From assembly GCA_026004795.1 (NCBI GenBank), contig BPJV01000005.1, positions 124,001-188,000 on the forward strand: a stretch of DNA of 64,000 nucleotides, given 5' to 3'. Below, one piece after another: positions 1-8,704 of the stretch. Every line of letters starts with the position of its first letter. The stretch's first letter is position 1. A program made the translations under genes and the position numbers. Under the pieces are notes generated by a model. The model was not told where the DNA came from, made no database searches, and saw only the letters and a list, made by a program, of their open reading frames with translations. Origin of the DNA: Pirellulaceae bacterium. Its GTDB lineage: Bacteria; Planctomycetota; Planctomycetia; Pirellulales; Pirellulaceae.

Positions 1-786
1 GCGCTGCTCAACGGTGAGCTCGATCGGGCCATCGAGTTGGCTTCCGGCGGTCTGCGGACTTTTGGAAACGATCGCAGCTTGCGACGACTACTGTCCGAAG
101 CGCTGCGATTGCAATTCAGAACCACTGCCGATACGTCCGGCGGCACGTTGCGTGTCCATCTGGAGTTGCTCGACGCAGCATTGAAAGCCGACCCCGAGAA
201 TGCGTCCGTCACGGAGGAGTTGGCACGCATCGTGGCCATGGGAGCTCAATTGCCGCCGGCGATGGTTGAAGAACTTGAGCGACGGTTGACCGATGGAAAA
301 GCGACCGCGGTAACGCATTTGATACTGGCGAGCAAAGCACTGCGGGACGGCGATCTCGATCAGGCCCGCCCGCATCTCGAGTTGGCGTTGTCTCAGGCGC
401 CTAACAATCCCGTAGTGCTGAACAATCTCGCCATCTGCGTGGCTCGCAGCCCCGATGCCGATCTCGATAGGGCTGTCGAGTTGATCGATCGGGCCGTTGC
501 GATATTGCCCAATTCGGCAGAGGTTCGGGATACGCGCGGCGAGATCTTGATGCGGCGCGGCGAGTTGGCTGAAGCGATCAAGGAGTTCGAGCGAGCGATT
601 CAGATCGATCCGAATCGCGTGATCACTCGACGCAAATTGGCCGACGCCTACGACCAGTTCGGCTTGGGGCACCTTGCCCGACTCCAGCGTCAAAAGGCCG
701 ATCAGCTCGAGGCCGAGCAGTCCCAGCCGCAAGAGCAGTCCCAGCCGCGAGAGAGCTCCCAGCAGCAAACGGTTTCCCAGCCGTGA
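1..786 (+). CDS. TPR-repeat protein, C-terminal part (cut by the left window edge)
   Basis: The frame is open from base 1, so the true start lies outside the window and only the last roughly 261 residues are visible. The protein shows tetratricopeptide-like helical pairs: an HLELALSQAPNNPVVLNNLA unit, then an RAVAILPNSAEVRDTRGEIL unit, then an EAIKEFERAIQIDPNRVITR unit. TPR arrays are protein-protein scaffolds; in planctomycetes they often sit in large exported or kinase-associated proteins. The last 25 or so residues are a low-complexity Gln/Ser/Pro tail built from repeated QSQP-like units, probably disordered. No catalytic domain is visible in the part seen, so its specific job cannot be named. 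Confidence 0.85.
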   Translation, partial: ALLNGELDRAIELASGGLRTFGNDRSLRRLLSEALRLQFRTTADTSGGTLRVHLELLDAALKADPENASVTEELARIVAMGAQLPPAMVEELERRLTDGKATAVTHLILASKALRDGDLDQARPHLELALSQAPNNPVVLNNLAICVARSPDADLDRAVELIDRAVAILPNSAEVRDTRGEILMRRGELAEAIKEFERAIQIDPNRVITRRKLADAYDQFGLGHLARLQRQKADQLEAEQSQPQEQSQPRESSQQQTVSQP

Positions 787-956
787 GAAGAGACTCAACC
801 GTGAGGGAACTCCCGGTTGTAGATGGCAGTAGATGGTGGGAGATCGTGGTTGATGATGGTGGACGGGAGGTGGAGAGGATTCGATTGCGTTGCGGTGTTG
901 GTCACTCGGTTGGGCGTGGAGGATCGGCAGATTTACCAACCAACGATGGAATTACC

Positions 957-1042
957 AGCACGAAGCGCCAGCGAGTAAAATACGAACCCGCCGCGCCAGC
1001 AAGTGAATCCAGTACTAGCACGACGTGCTAGCGAGTGAATCC
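957..1042. repeat. Tandem short intergenic repeat, three diverged copies
   Basis: Three copies of a unit close to GCGCCAGCGAGTGAATCC lie about 30 bases apart, at about 957-981, 991-1010 and 1017-1042. Copies 1 and 3 share an AGCACGA lead-in. From memory, units of this kind (C/TGCCAGCGAGTGAA) are scattered between genes in Pirellulales genomes and produce spurious peptides containing STKRQRV, which is what the overlapping reading frame shows here. Confidence 0.6.
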
Positions 1043-1129
1043 TTTCATCGTGAGCGGTCGGGCAGGTGAGGGGGCCCAGTTGTTTGCGAACTGGCTGTCG
1101 GTCCGAGGGGCATGTGGAGATGGCCAGGC

Positions 1130-1170
1130 GGTTTAGCGGCGAGCAACGCCGCGGCTTCTCTTGCTAAACC
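1130..1170. repeat. Inverted repeat / cruciform
   Basis: GGTTTAGC at 1130-1137 is the exact reverse complement of GCTAAACC at 1163-1170. Inside it, GCGGC and GCCGC can extend the fold. There is no T-run, so it is not a standard terminator; its role is unknown. Confidence 0.5.
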
Positions 1171-1356
1171 AGGTTGTCGCTGATGTGACCTGAGTGAGTT
1201 GATGGCCCAGTGCAACCCAAGAGGGGCCGCTCCCGATGGGCTGAAAATCGGGCGCAGCATTCTTGTTTGTCCTTGCGGGTAAGCTAAATTAGTTAAGTTA
1301 GGCTGTGTGTGCGTTCTGGGCTTCTGCCCTTTGTTGCTCCATGGAGAGAGGAAGAG

Positions 1357-2415
1357 ATGAGGAGACTATTGAAACAGGTCGCGTTTTGGTGCTCGTTGAG
1401 TATCCTCACGGCAGGGGCTCAACAGGGTCATGCGCAATGGAGTTATGGCAGCTCGGGTGGTTCGAGTGGTGCTTATGCGGTGTCCTACGGATCTTCCGGT
1501 GGGAGTTCGGGATACAGCTATGCTTCCTACGGGAGCAGTGGCTACACGGTAGCGTACGGTAGCAGTGGGTATGGTAGCAGTGGGTACGTGGGGCCGGTCC
1601 GCCGCTTGGCTCATCGTATTCATGATGCGATCCACGACCACATCGAGCGAAAGCGCGCGCGACATGCCGTGCGCCGGGCTGCGTATGGTTCGAGCGGTTA
1701 TTACTACGGTAGCTGTGGCTCATCAGGTTATACCGCTTTCTATGGATCGTCGGGTTATTCGGCGAGCTACGGTTCGAGCGGTTACACCACATCCTACGGT
1801 TCGTATGGTAGCAGTGGTGGCAGCACCGGTTCCGTTTACTATGGTGCTTCGTCCAGCAGCGACTCGTCTACCTTCGCGCGACTTGCCTCTTCGACAACCA
1901 GCACTGGTGAGTTGCATCTGACGGTGACCGTTCCCCCGCAAGCCAAGGTATTCGTCAATGACAAGCCGACGACCAGCACGGGGCGCGTGCGTCACTTCGT
2001 CAGCCGTGGTTTGGAGGCGGGGAAAGTCTACCGCTTCCAGGTGCGGGCGGAGTTGGAAACGGCGGATGGCGAAATGTTGGTTGAGTCCAAGGAGGTGGTC
2101 GTCAACGGTGGCGGTGAGGAAGCGCTAGAGTTTGCCTTTGCCGATGATGCCGCTCCGGTGGAAACGGTCGTCACGTTGCATGTACCGGAGGATGCTCAAG
2201 TACTCCTTGCTGGTAATCCGACGAAGGTAGAAGGGCCTGTCCGGATGTTTCGTACTCGAAACCTTCGGCCCGGACAGGTTTGGGATGATTACGAGGTCGA
2301 AGTGCGACTGGGCGATCAGGTAAAACGTCAGCGCGTGCGGTTGATGGCCGGAGACCAGTTGGAGCTGTCGTTCAATTTCGACGAGCCCGTAGCGGACAAA
2401 GTCGCACTTCGTTGA
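1357..2415 (+). CDS. Secreted YGSSG-repeat protein with two TIGR03000 domains
   Basis: Start chosen at ATG 1357: it follows a purine-rich GAGAGGAAGAG stretch and gives a clean signal peptide (MRRLLKQ, a hydrophobic stretch, then AGAQQGHAQ). The first 150 or so mature residues are a low-complexity region of many YGSSG/YGSSGY units, interrupted by a basic patch around HRIHDAIHDHIERKRARHA. The C-terminal half carries two copies of the planctomycete TIGR03000 module (about 70-75 residues, beta-rich; core VTVPPQAKVFVNDKPT and VTLHVPEDAQVLLAGNPT), a family expanded in Rhodopirellula-like genomes and of unknown function. Probably an extracellular or cell-wall structural protein. It stands alone and is followed by a strong terminator. 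Confidence 0.85.
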   Translation: MRRLLKQVAFWCSLSILTAGAQQGHAQWSYGSSGGSSGAYAVSYGSSGGSSGYSYASYGSSGYTVAYGSSGYGSSGYVGPVRRLAHRIHDAIHDHIERKRARHAVRRAAYGSSGYYYGSCGSSGYTAFYGSSGYSASYGSSGYTTSYGSYGSSGGSTGSVYYGASSSSDSSTFARLASSTTSTGELHLTVTVPPQAKVFVNDKPTTSTGRVRHFVSRGLEAGKVYRFQVRAELETADGEMLVESKEVVVNGGGEEALEFAFADDAAPVETVVTLHVPEDAQVLLAGNPTKVEGPVRMFRTRNLRPGQVWDDYEVEVRLGDQVKRQRVRLMAGDQLELSFNFDEPVADKVALR

Positions 2416-2452
2416 TGGCTAGCAAGTTCCTTCGAGCTTGACGTATACTCGA

Positions 2453-2495
2453 CGCCCCTCGTGGCAGTATCCGGCTGTCGCGAGGGGCGTTTTTT
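2453..2495 (+). terminator. Rho-independent terminator after the TIGR03000 gene
   Basis: CGCCCCTCG (from 2453) pairs with CGAGGGGCG (2481-2489) across a loop of about 19 bases, followed directly by TTTTTT. It lies about 40 bases past the stop codon. Confidence 0.88.
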
Positions 2496-2604
2496 GATGG
2501 TTGTCCATTTTTCGCTGGCAATGCTGATGGCACGTCTTGCTGCGTGAGCGGAGGGGATTGCTAAAGATTGCTACGGAAGGTTACCCACGAGGGGAGCGAG
2601 CCGA

Positions 2605-3492
2605 ATGAAGGAGAGAGGCGGAGCTGGCGGATCCGACATCCGGCAAGCCAGCCAGCGACGTGGACGCGACGGTGCGGGCATGGGGGCAAGAGGTGAGGGC
2701 GTTGCGGTAGGCCAGAAGAGCGGATCGTCGTTGATGGCTCCGCGTCTCCGGGTTTTTCTCAGTCTGGCGGTGATGGCGCATCTGATTGCCGTGGTAGCCG
2801 AGCCGTTGCGTTTTTTTACTCGCAGCCCGCGGGGCGTATCACCGGTGGCCAATGCAGCTCGTGAGTGGTTGGCTCCCTACGTAGAGTTCGCTTATTTAAG
2901 TCACGGCTATTTCTTTTTTGCGCCCGAGCCGGGGCCAAGCCACTTGATCGATTTTCATTTGGTTTTCGAGGATGGCGAAGCCGCCGTGGTCCGTTACCCG
3001 GATCGGCATGCGCAATGGCCTCGCTTGCTCTACCACCGCCATTTTATGCTTACCGAGAATCTCAACCAGCTTTGGGTGCCCCCGTGGCAAGAGGTGTCGC
3101 CACCGCCAGCAGCGGAGATACTGGATAGCTGGAAGCGGGATCGGCAGCGCTACGAATTGGTCCGGGACAGTTTGGCGCGACATGTCGCCTGGAAGTTCGA
3201 CGCCGATGTCGTGGCGGTTGAGCGGATCGAGCACATTCTGCCTAGCGATGGGCAGGTTTTTCAGGAGCGGATGGCCCTGCAAGATAAGCGATTGTATGTG
3301 GTGCTGCCCGATGCCTGGGAGCCGCCGGTGTTGGATATGCCGGCGGCCGACGACATGGCAGCCATTGGCTCGCCGCCACCCGGTTGGCTGCCGGAAAGGC
3401 CGTCGCCGCTACGGCATGCTGCCGGTGGCGAGCCGATCGACGTGGGCCGCCAAGAAGTCATGGGTGGTCCGGACATGGATTCCGGCCCTTGA
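2605..3492 (+). CDS. Uncharacterised membrane-anchored protein, partner of the HTTM protein
   Basis: I do not recognise a named domain. The protein has one N-terminal membrane segment (RVFLSLAVMAHLIAVVAEPL), then a soluble region rich in aromatic residues and ending in a Pro-rich tail. The core (YFFFAPEPGPSHLIDFHLVF, then an RWPRLLYHRHFMLTEN-like stretch) resembles conserved hypothetical proteins encoded next to HTTM proteins in planctomycetes. The start is uncertain: ATG 2605 has GAGGGGAG upstream, while ATG 2734 gives a more usual short N-terminus before the membrane segment. It sits 23 bases before the HTTM start, so the two are probably co-transcribed and work together in the membrane. 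Confidence 0.7.
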   Translation: MKERGGAGGSDIRQASQRRGRDGAGMGARGEGVAVGQKSGSSLMAPRLRVFLSLAVMAHLIAVVAEPLRFFTRSPRGVSPVANAAREWLAPYVEFAYLSHGYFFFAPEPGPSHLIDFHLVFEDGEAAVVRYPDRHAQWPRLLYHRHFMLTENLNQLWVPPWQEVSPPPAAEILDSWKRDRQRYELVRDSLARHVAWKFDADVVAVERIEHILPSDGQVFQERMALQDKRLYVVLPDAWEPPVLDMPAADDMAAIGSPPPGWLPERPSPLRHAAGGEPIDVGRQEVMGGPDMDSGP

Positions 3493-3515
3493 TACACCGA
3501 AAAGGATGCAGTTCA

Positions 3516-4478
3516 GTGGGAGAACGAGAATCCGCATTGAGCGAGTCGGTCCGATCCTGGGTTGCCGACTGGCGTGCCGCGTGGAACGCTTTTTGGTTCA
3601 CGCCGCAGTTGCCTCATACCCTGGCGATCATTCGCGGGTTTACTGGCGCCATGGCAGCTTACATTCACCTGATATGGCTGAGCCGGATCGAGGATTTTTT
3701 CGGAGAGCACGCGTGGGTCGATCGGCAGACGATTCAGTACCTCCATGCCGATGATTGGGCCTGGAGCTGGTTGTGGTACGTCGATTCGCAGCCCGTGTTG
3801 GTGCTGCATCAGCTAATCGCCATTGGGGCCGCGCTCGGCCTGGCGATGGGCTTGGCTACCAGAGTGACGGCCATCGTCAGCTGGTGGTTGATGATCATGG
3901 TATGCCATCGAGCAACCTTGGCACTGTTCGGACTCGATCAGATCGTCGCCATGCTGCTGATGTATCTGATGGTTGCCCAGTCGGGCGGCGCGTGGAGTCT
4001 CGACGCCTGGCTGCGTCGCCGGTTCCCCGAACGCTGGCGGTTCTCGGTCCCCGGTGCGACGGTGAGCAATAATTTGGCGACTCGGCTTATTCAGGTGCAC
4101 CTGTGTGTAATCTACCTGTTCGGTGGGCTGAGCAAAATGCGGGGCGAGATGTGGTTTGATGGCAGTGCGCTGTGGTATACGTTGGTCAACTATGAGTACC
4201 AGTCGCTCGACATGGTGTGGTTGGGACGGTACCCGTGGCTGATCAGTTTGCTGACGACATGGACCTTGTTTTGGGAGGCGTATTACTGCGCGCTGGTGTG
4301 GCCTCGTTTGACGCGCCCCTTCGTCCTGACGATGGCCGTGGTTGTCCATGGAGGGATCGCGATCGCTCTGGGGATGCCTACCTTCGGCTGGATGATGATC
4401 GTCGCCAACATGGCCTTCGTTGCTCCCGAAATCGTGCGGTTGGTCATGCGGTGGTTGTCCGTCGGTCGTGTCACCTAA
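3516..4478 (+). CDS. HTTM-domain membrane protein (vitamin K-dependent gamma-carboxylase-like)
   Basis: A multi-pass membrane protein of about 320 residues with several hydrophobic helices and the HTTM-type core (TRLIQVHLCVIYLFGGLSKM, then a WFDGSALWYTL stretch and a TFGWMMIVANMAF helix). HTTM is the membrane region shared with vertebrate gamma-glutamyl carboxylase; the function of bacterial members is mostly unknown. Start set at GTG 3516, preceded by AAAAGGA; the open frame continues upstream but would then overlap the partner gene heavily. TTG 3537 is an alternative. It lacks the long lumenal domain of the animal enzyme, so carboxylase activity should not be assumed. Confidence 0.78.
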   Translation: MGERESALSESVRSWVADWRAAWNAFWFTPQLPHTLAIIRGFTGAMAAYIHLIWLSRIEDFFGEHAWVDRQTIQYLHADDWAWSWLWYVDSQPVLVLHQLIAIGAALGLAMGLATRVTAIVSWWLMIMVCHRATLALFGLDQIVAMLLMYLMVAQSGGAWSLDAWLRRRFPERWRFSVPGATVSNNLATRLIQVHLCVIYLFGGLSKMRGEMWFDGSALWYTLVNYEYQSLDMVWLGRYPWLISLLTTWTLFWEAYYCALVWPRLTRPFVLTMAVVVHGGIAIALGMPTFGWMMIVANMAFVAPEIVRLVMRWLSVGRVT

Positions 4479-4767
4479 TCCGCTCGTCGTGCGGGAAGCC
4501 AATGGCGGGCTTTTCTGGCATTTGCCGCGTGCCATCGTTGGTTTTTCGGTGAAATCGTGTGGTAGAATGGGGCCGCGTGAGTAGGGCGAACTCCTCGGCA
4601 TCGATCGGCGCGGGCGGATCGGTACCAGATCGCCCGAACGCTTTCTTCTCAACGAATGCTGTTCCTGTAGATCGGTTAATCGACAAGGCACCGACCTGTC
4701 CTGCTGTCGAAATCCAGTGGGGGTTGACGATGGCGGGTTGGTCGGAAGTGCTCGCCGGGAGTGAACC

Positions 4768-7275
4768 ATGACGATGGTGATAGCCTGTTCGGCTTGTGGT
4801 GCCACCCTTCGCATCCACCGTACGATGGTAGGCAAACGGGGAAAATGTCCGCACTGTCGGAAGGTGATCACGATTGCGGATACTGGGGAGCAGCCTGACG
4901 CCGCGTCTCCGGCCGCCGAGTTTGCTAGCACAGTCACGTCGACGGAGGCGGCTTTGAATGCGCGGGGCGCCGCGGCGTCGCCGACCCGTTCGAGTGACCC
5001 TCATCCGGCATCCCCGCAGTCTCGCCGGCTGCCATCATCCGAGAGCCTGGCTGACGCGACGCGGCGATTGACGGTGGACGAGGTCCTGGCGGCATTTCAG
5101 GGACAGATCGCACGGCCACGCGTCGCTTGGTCGTATTCGCTGGGGATCGTGGCGGCGGCTGGAGTGATGATTCTGATTCCCTTGATTTACCTGGCGCTGA
5201 TCGGCCTGGTGTGCTATGGAGTGTACTGGCATTTGGTGCACAATACCCACCTTCTGCAGCTCCGTGGCGGAGGTGGGTTTGTGAACTTGGTGGCCTACCT
5301 GGCTCCAGCGATTGTGGGGGCTATTCAAGTGGCGTTCATGTTCAAGCCATTGTTGGCTCGTTCGGCCGATTCGGGTAGGACGCGTTCGTTGACACGGGAG
5401 GGAGAGCCGCTGCTGTTTGCTTTCGTGGATCGGATCTGCGATGCGGTGGGAGCTCCGCGGCCCAAGCGGATTGAGGTGGACTGTCAGGTCAATGCGTCGG
5501 CCAGGTTTCGTCGAGGATTCTTGAGTTTCCTGGGAAACGATTTGGTACTGACGATTGGTGCCCCGTTGGTTGCGGGATTGACCATGCGGCAGTTGGCGGG
5601 AGTGCTGGCTCACGAGTTCGGCCACTTCAGCCAAGGAGCCGGTATGCGACTTTCCTATGTCGTGCGTTCCATCGCCTACTGGCTGCATCGCGTGGTGAAC
5701 GAGCGGGATGCGTGGGATCAATGGTTGCGCGACGCGGCGCGCACGTTCGATATTCGCATCGGTTGGGTGTTTTATTTGGCGCAGTTCTTTGTATGGCTGA
5801 CGCGGAAGATTCTTTATGTGCTGATGATGATGGGGTTGTTCGTTGCGGGTGTCCTGTTGCGAGAGATGGAGTTCGATGCAGATCGCTATGAGACGCGGTT
5901 AGCGGGAAGCGATACGTTCGCCTCTACGTCCCGGCGAATTGCAATCCTGAATCTTGCGATGGATGGAGCGCGAGAGGATGCGGCGAAGTTCTATCGTGAG
6001 GGCCGCCTAGCGGATAATCTGCCCCAATTAATGTACTTCAATCTGAAGCATATGCCCGCCGAGGTCATGGCGAAGCTATTAGCAATGGTTGAGGCGGCTA
6101 AGACGCGGTGGTTCGACACCCATCCAAGTGATCGAGAACGTATCGAGCGAGCACGGCAAGAGAATGCACCTGGCATCTTCCGTTTGGATCGACCGGCCGT
6201 AGAGTTGTTTCAGGACTTTCCCACCCTGGCTCGGAACGTGACTTGGGATTTTTATCGTCACATTTTGGGACCTCATCTTCAGCCACAGGATTTGCACCCC
6301 ACCGACGAACTCATCGCTCGGCAAGAAATCGATCAGCAGGCGTATCAGTCGCTCCACCGATTCTTCCAAGGAACATTCAGCGTCAGTCGACCTTATCGGC
6401 TTCCCTCACTGGAGGCGGGCGCCAATGGGGAAAGGTTGCTCAGGCAAGTAAAGGAGCTTCGTGAACGGATCGTCGCCGAACGACCTGTTTACGACCAGCT
6501 CAGCAGGGAGTTTGGTCGGGCGATGGGCGACCTGGTGGAAGTCGAGCAGGTCTTGGCCATGCGCGACGCGGGATTGAAGCCGACGAGAAAACAGTTCCCC
6601 ACCTGTCCACTGGATTCAGATTCGGCTCGACGGTTCCGGGAGAAGGTGAGGCAGGAGGTGGAACAACTGTCGGCTCAGATGACGCCCTTTGAACAGATGG
6701 TGTGCCAGCGGTTGGCGATCGACCTGGGGCTGATGCGCCATCCCCGAGTGGCCGAGCGTTTGAAGATGGGGGCCGAAGAGAAGCGACGAGTGAAGCTGCT
6801 TCTCGGCGCCCTTCGGCCGCTCATCGACGTGTTGCCCCAACGGATCGCGGTGCAACTGAAGTTTATTCGCTTCCTGGTGTTGTGCTCCCACCTCCAGGGC
6901 AATACCGAGAACACCCGCTTGGTGCGTACGCTGATCACCTCTACCGGAGAGCTGGTGGAGGCGGCCAATAAACTGCGTTCCGAACTGCGGGAGACTCCCT
7001 ATCCGTTCGATCATGCTGCAGGGGAGATCACCATCGCGACGTATTTACTGGCCGAACCACTTCTCGACAAGGAGAATATTGCCGAGGCACATGATGGTGC
7101 GCAGGCAATCCTCGATCAATCGGCCGAGTTGACCAAGCGGGTTATGGCACATCTTGCGGCCGTTGCAGAAAGGGTCGAGACAGCGTTGGGGCTGCCGCTA
7201 TTGCCCGAGGTTGAGTCGTTTCCTGACGGTGAATCCTCCTCGGACGCCGGGGCGCCGACCGCCAACGGTTCGTAA
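4768..7275 (+). CDS. Zinc-ribbon membrane M48-family metallopeptidase
   Basis: 835 residues. The N-terminus is a zinc ribbon (CSACG at residues 7-11, then CPHC), followed by an Ala/Ser/Pro linker, two membrane segments near residues 125-200, and an M48 (HtpX/Ste24-like) protease domain. The catalytic HEFGH is at residues 282-286 and the third zinc ligand is Glu368 in EFDADRYE, the expected M48 arrangement. Further hydrophobic helices lie between these motifs. The C-terminal 400 residues are helical and carry no domain I recognise. Such proteases cleave membrane or misfolded proteins. The gene appears single; 289 bases separate it from the HTTM gene. Confidence 0.88.
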   Translation: MTMVIACSACGATLRIHRTMVGKRGKCPHCRKVITIADTGEQPDAASPAAEFASTVTSTEAALNARGAAASPTRSSDPHPASPQSRRLPSSESLADATRRLTVDEVLAAFQGQIARPRVAWSYSLGIVAAAGVMILIPLIYLALIGLVCYGVYWHLVHNTHLLQLRGGGGFVNLVAYLAPAIVGAIQVAFMFKPLLARSADSGRTRSLTREGEPLLFAFVDRICDAVGAPRPKRIEVDCQVNASARFRRGFLSFLGNDLVLTIGAPLVAGLTMRQLAGVLAHEFGHFSQGAGMRLSYVVRSIAYWLHRVVNERDAWDQWLRDAARTFDIRIGWVFYLAQFFVWLTRKILYVLMMMGLFVAGVLLREMEFDADRYETRLAGSDTFASTSRRIAILNLAMDGAREDAAKFYREGRLADNLPQLMYFNLKHMPAEVMAKLLAMVEAAKTRWFDTHPSDRERIERARQENAPGIFRLDRPAVELFQDFPTLARNVTWDFYRHILGPHLQPQDLHPTDELIARQEIDQQAYQSLHRFFQGTFSVSRPYRLPSLEAGANGERLLRQVKELRERIVAERPVYDQLSREFGRAMGDLVEVEQVLAMRDAGLKPTRKQFPTCPLDSDSARRFREKVRQEVEQLSAQMTPFEQMVCQRLAIDLGLMRHPRVAERLKMGAEEKRRVKLLLGALRPLIDVLPQRIAVQLKFIRFLVLCSHLQGNTENTRLVRTLITSTGELVEAANKLRSELRETPYPFDHAAGEITIATYLLAEPLLDKENIAEAHDGAQAILDQSAELTKRVMAHLAAVAERVETALGLPLLPEVESFPDGESSSDAGAPTANGS

Positions 7276-7344
7276 ACTACCAAGGCGGCCAGCAAATCGC
7301 CATTCCCGCGCGCACCATGCGGCTCAGGTACTCGAGACGTGCCA

Positions 7345-8559
7345 TCATGCGCCGAATTTACCCATCCGACCAGCGTTGGAGAGGGCCAACAGCATGAGGT
7401 ACTGGGCTTCGAATTGTCCCAGCCCGCCGGTAATCGCCGTGGACTCGCCAAAGGTGGTGTGGGGATCGGGGCGGCAGCAATCGGAGACCAGCAAGGTCGG
7501 CACCGGATGCCAACTGTGGCTCTTCAGGTACGCCGGGGTCGAGTGATCGCCAGTGACGATCAACACATCGGGTTTTAGTTCCAGAATTCCGGGGATGCAG
7601 GCATCCAATTCTTCGGTGCGTTTGACCTTGGCATCGAAATTGCCGTCTTCCCCAGTGCTATCGGTGTACTTGAAGTGTATGAAGAAGAAATCGTAGTCCT
7701 GCCAATGCTTTTTTAGGGTGTCGATTTGTTCTTGCAGCGTGCTGGCATTTCCCACCACGTCCATGCCGACGAGCCGCGCGAGGCCTTTGTACATCGGATA
7801 CACGGCGATGGCAGCTGCTCGCAAACCGTAAACCTCGGAGTACGGTGGCAGGTCAGGGCGGGACGCGAAGCCGCGCATGGTGTGAAAATTGGCTTTGGGA
7901 TGATCCTTCAGGATTTCTCTTGCCTGCCGCAGGAATTCTTTGGCAATCTGTGCGGTTTTCTCGCTCACCTCGTCTTCGGCCACTGGATCCAAGGGAGGAA
8001 CGCCGGTCGCTTGTGGGTCGGTGTCACGGACATTGCCGCCCAGGCCTTCGCCGCGAAATACCACCACGAAGCGATGCTCCTTGACCGGTTCGACGAAGAC
8101 TTCCACACCGGGGATGCGGATTCGCCGCAATGATTCGACCAAAGGGACGCTCTCCTCGGTGGCAATGCGTCCGGCACGGCGGTCGATGATGTGCCCTTGG
8201 GCGTCGAGAGTGCAGAAATTGCAACGCACAGCCACGTCGCCTGGTTGCATTTCGAAACCAATGCCGGTGGCTTCCAATGCTCCCCGACCGATCTGGTATT
8301 TGAGCGGGTCGTAGCCAAACAGCCCGAGATGGCCGGGGCCACTACCAGGAGCAATGCCCGGTTTGACCGGAATGCTCAACCCCTGCACGCCGCGCGCTGC
8401 CAGGGCATCAAGATTGGGGGTGTTGGCCGTCTCCAGCTCGGTCTTTCCGCCTGGTTGCAGGGGCAAGCCTCCCAGGCCGTCACCTACCAGCATCACGATC
8501 TTGGATTCAGTTTTGATGTGCAACTCGCGTGTCAGGGTATGCATATCCATGGCAGTCAC
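7345..8559 (-). CDS. apgM: 2,3-bisphosphoglycerate-independent phosphoglycerate mutase, archaeal (ApgM) type
   Basis: 404 residues of the alkaline-phosphatase-superfamily ApgM family: N-terminal metal/nucleophile region VMLVGDGLGG, then TPNLDALAARG and the GSGPGHLGLFGYDP stretch, and C-terminal metal ligands in the KYTDSTGEDGN and VTGDHSTP regions. It interconverts 3- and 2-phosphoglycerate in glycolysis and gluconeogenesis. The size and motif order match ApgM rather than the 510-residue GpmI. Two in-frame ATGs (8559 and 8550) are close together, so the exact start is open. It is divergent from the riboswitch operon. Glucose-6-phosphate isomerase lies 2.6 kb away, but the two are not in one operon. 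Confidence 0.93.
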   Translation of the reverse strand: MTAMDMHTLTRELHIKTESKIVMLVGDGLGGLPLQPGGKTELETANTPNLDALAARGVQGLSIPVKPGIAPGSGPGHLGLFGYDPLKYQIGRGALEATGIGFEMQPGDVAVRCNFCTLDAQGHIIDRRAGRIATEESVPLVESLRRIRIPGVEVFVEPVKEHRFVVVFRGEGLGGNVRDTDPQATGVPPLDPVAEDEVSEKTAQIAKEFLRQAREILKDHPKANFHTMRGFASRPDLPPYSEVYGLRAAAIAVYPMYKGLARLVGMDVVGNASTLQEQIDTLKKHWQDYDFFFIHFKYTDSTGEDGNFDAKVKRTEELDACIPGILELKPDVLIVTGDHSTPAYLKSHSWHPVPTLLVSDCCRPDPHTTFGESTAITGGLGQFEAQYLMLLALSNAGRMGKFGA

Positions 8560-8669
8560 GTTTCACCAGAGAAAGAACGAGAGGAAATCAACGGGTGCAG
8601 CCGATTATCCGCATCGTGTGCGATAATTCCAGGGGAGCGGAACGGGAGGCAGGAGCGCCAGGCGATGCC

Positions 8670-8697
8670 TTGACAAGCACCGGTGCTTGGGTAAGAT
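8670..8697 (+). promoter_or_regulatory. Sigma-70-type promoter with a 16-bp palindrome in the spacer
   Basis: TTGACA (8670-8675) and TAAGAT (8692-8697) are 16 bases apart, placing the start of transcription just before the cobalamin aptamer. A perfect palindrome, CAAGCACCGGTGCTTG (8674-8689), fills the spacer, which is a classical operator position. The palindrome could instead be chance. Confidence 0.65.
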
Positions 8698-8704
8698 CGC
8701 AAGA

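Larger units (their letters stand above)
787..1356. other. Intergenic region with short repeats and a long hairpin
   Basis: No convincing gene. It holds a three-copy tandem repeat at 957-1042 and an inverted repeat at 1130-1170 (both listed separately). The last 100 bases are AT-richer and probably carry the promoter of the following TIGR03000 gene, but I could not fix -35 and -10 boxes. Confidence 0.6.

Noticed and set aside
88-939. 283-residue minus-strand frame opposite the TPR gene
   Set aside because: It is the antisense shadow of the TPR coding region with no domain of its own.
783-1031. 82-residue open frame overlapping the end of the TPR gene
   Set aside because: Its C-terminal part is only the translated tandem repeat (STKRQRV...), and it has no Shine-Dalgarno or known domain.
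3813-4937. 374-residue minus-strand frame opposite the HTTM gene
   Set aside because: Pro/His/Arg-rich antisense translation with no signal, motif or ribosome site.
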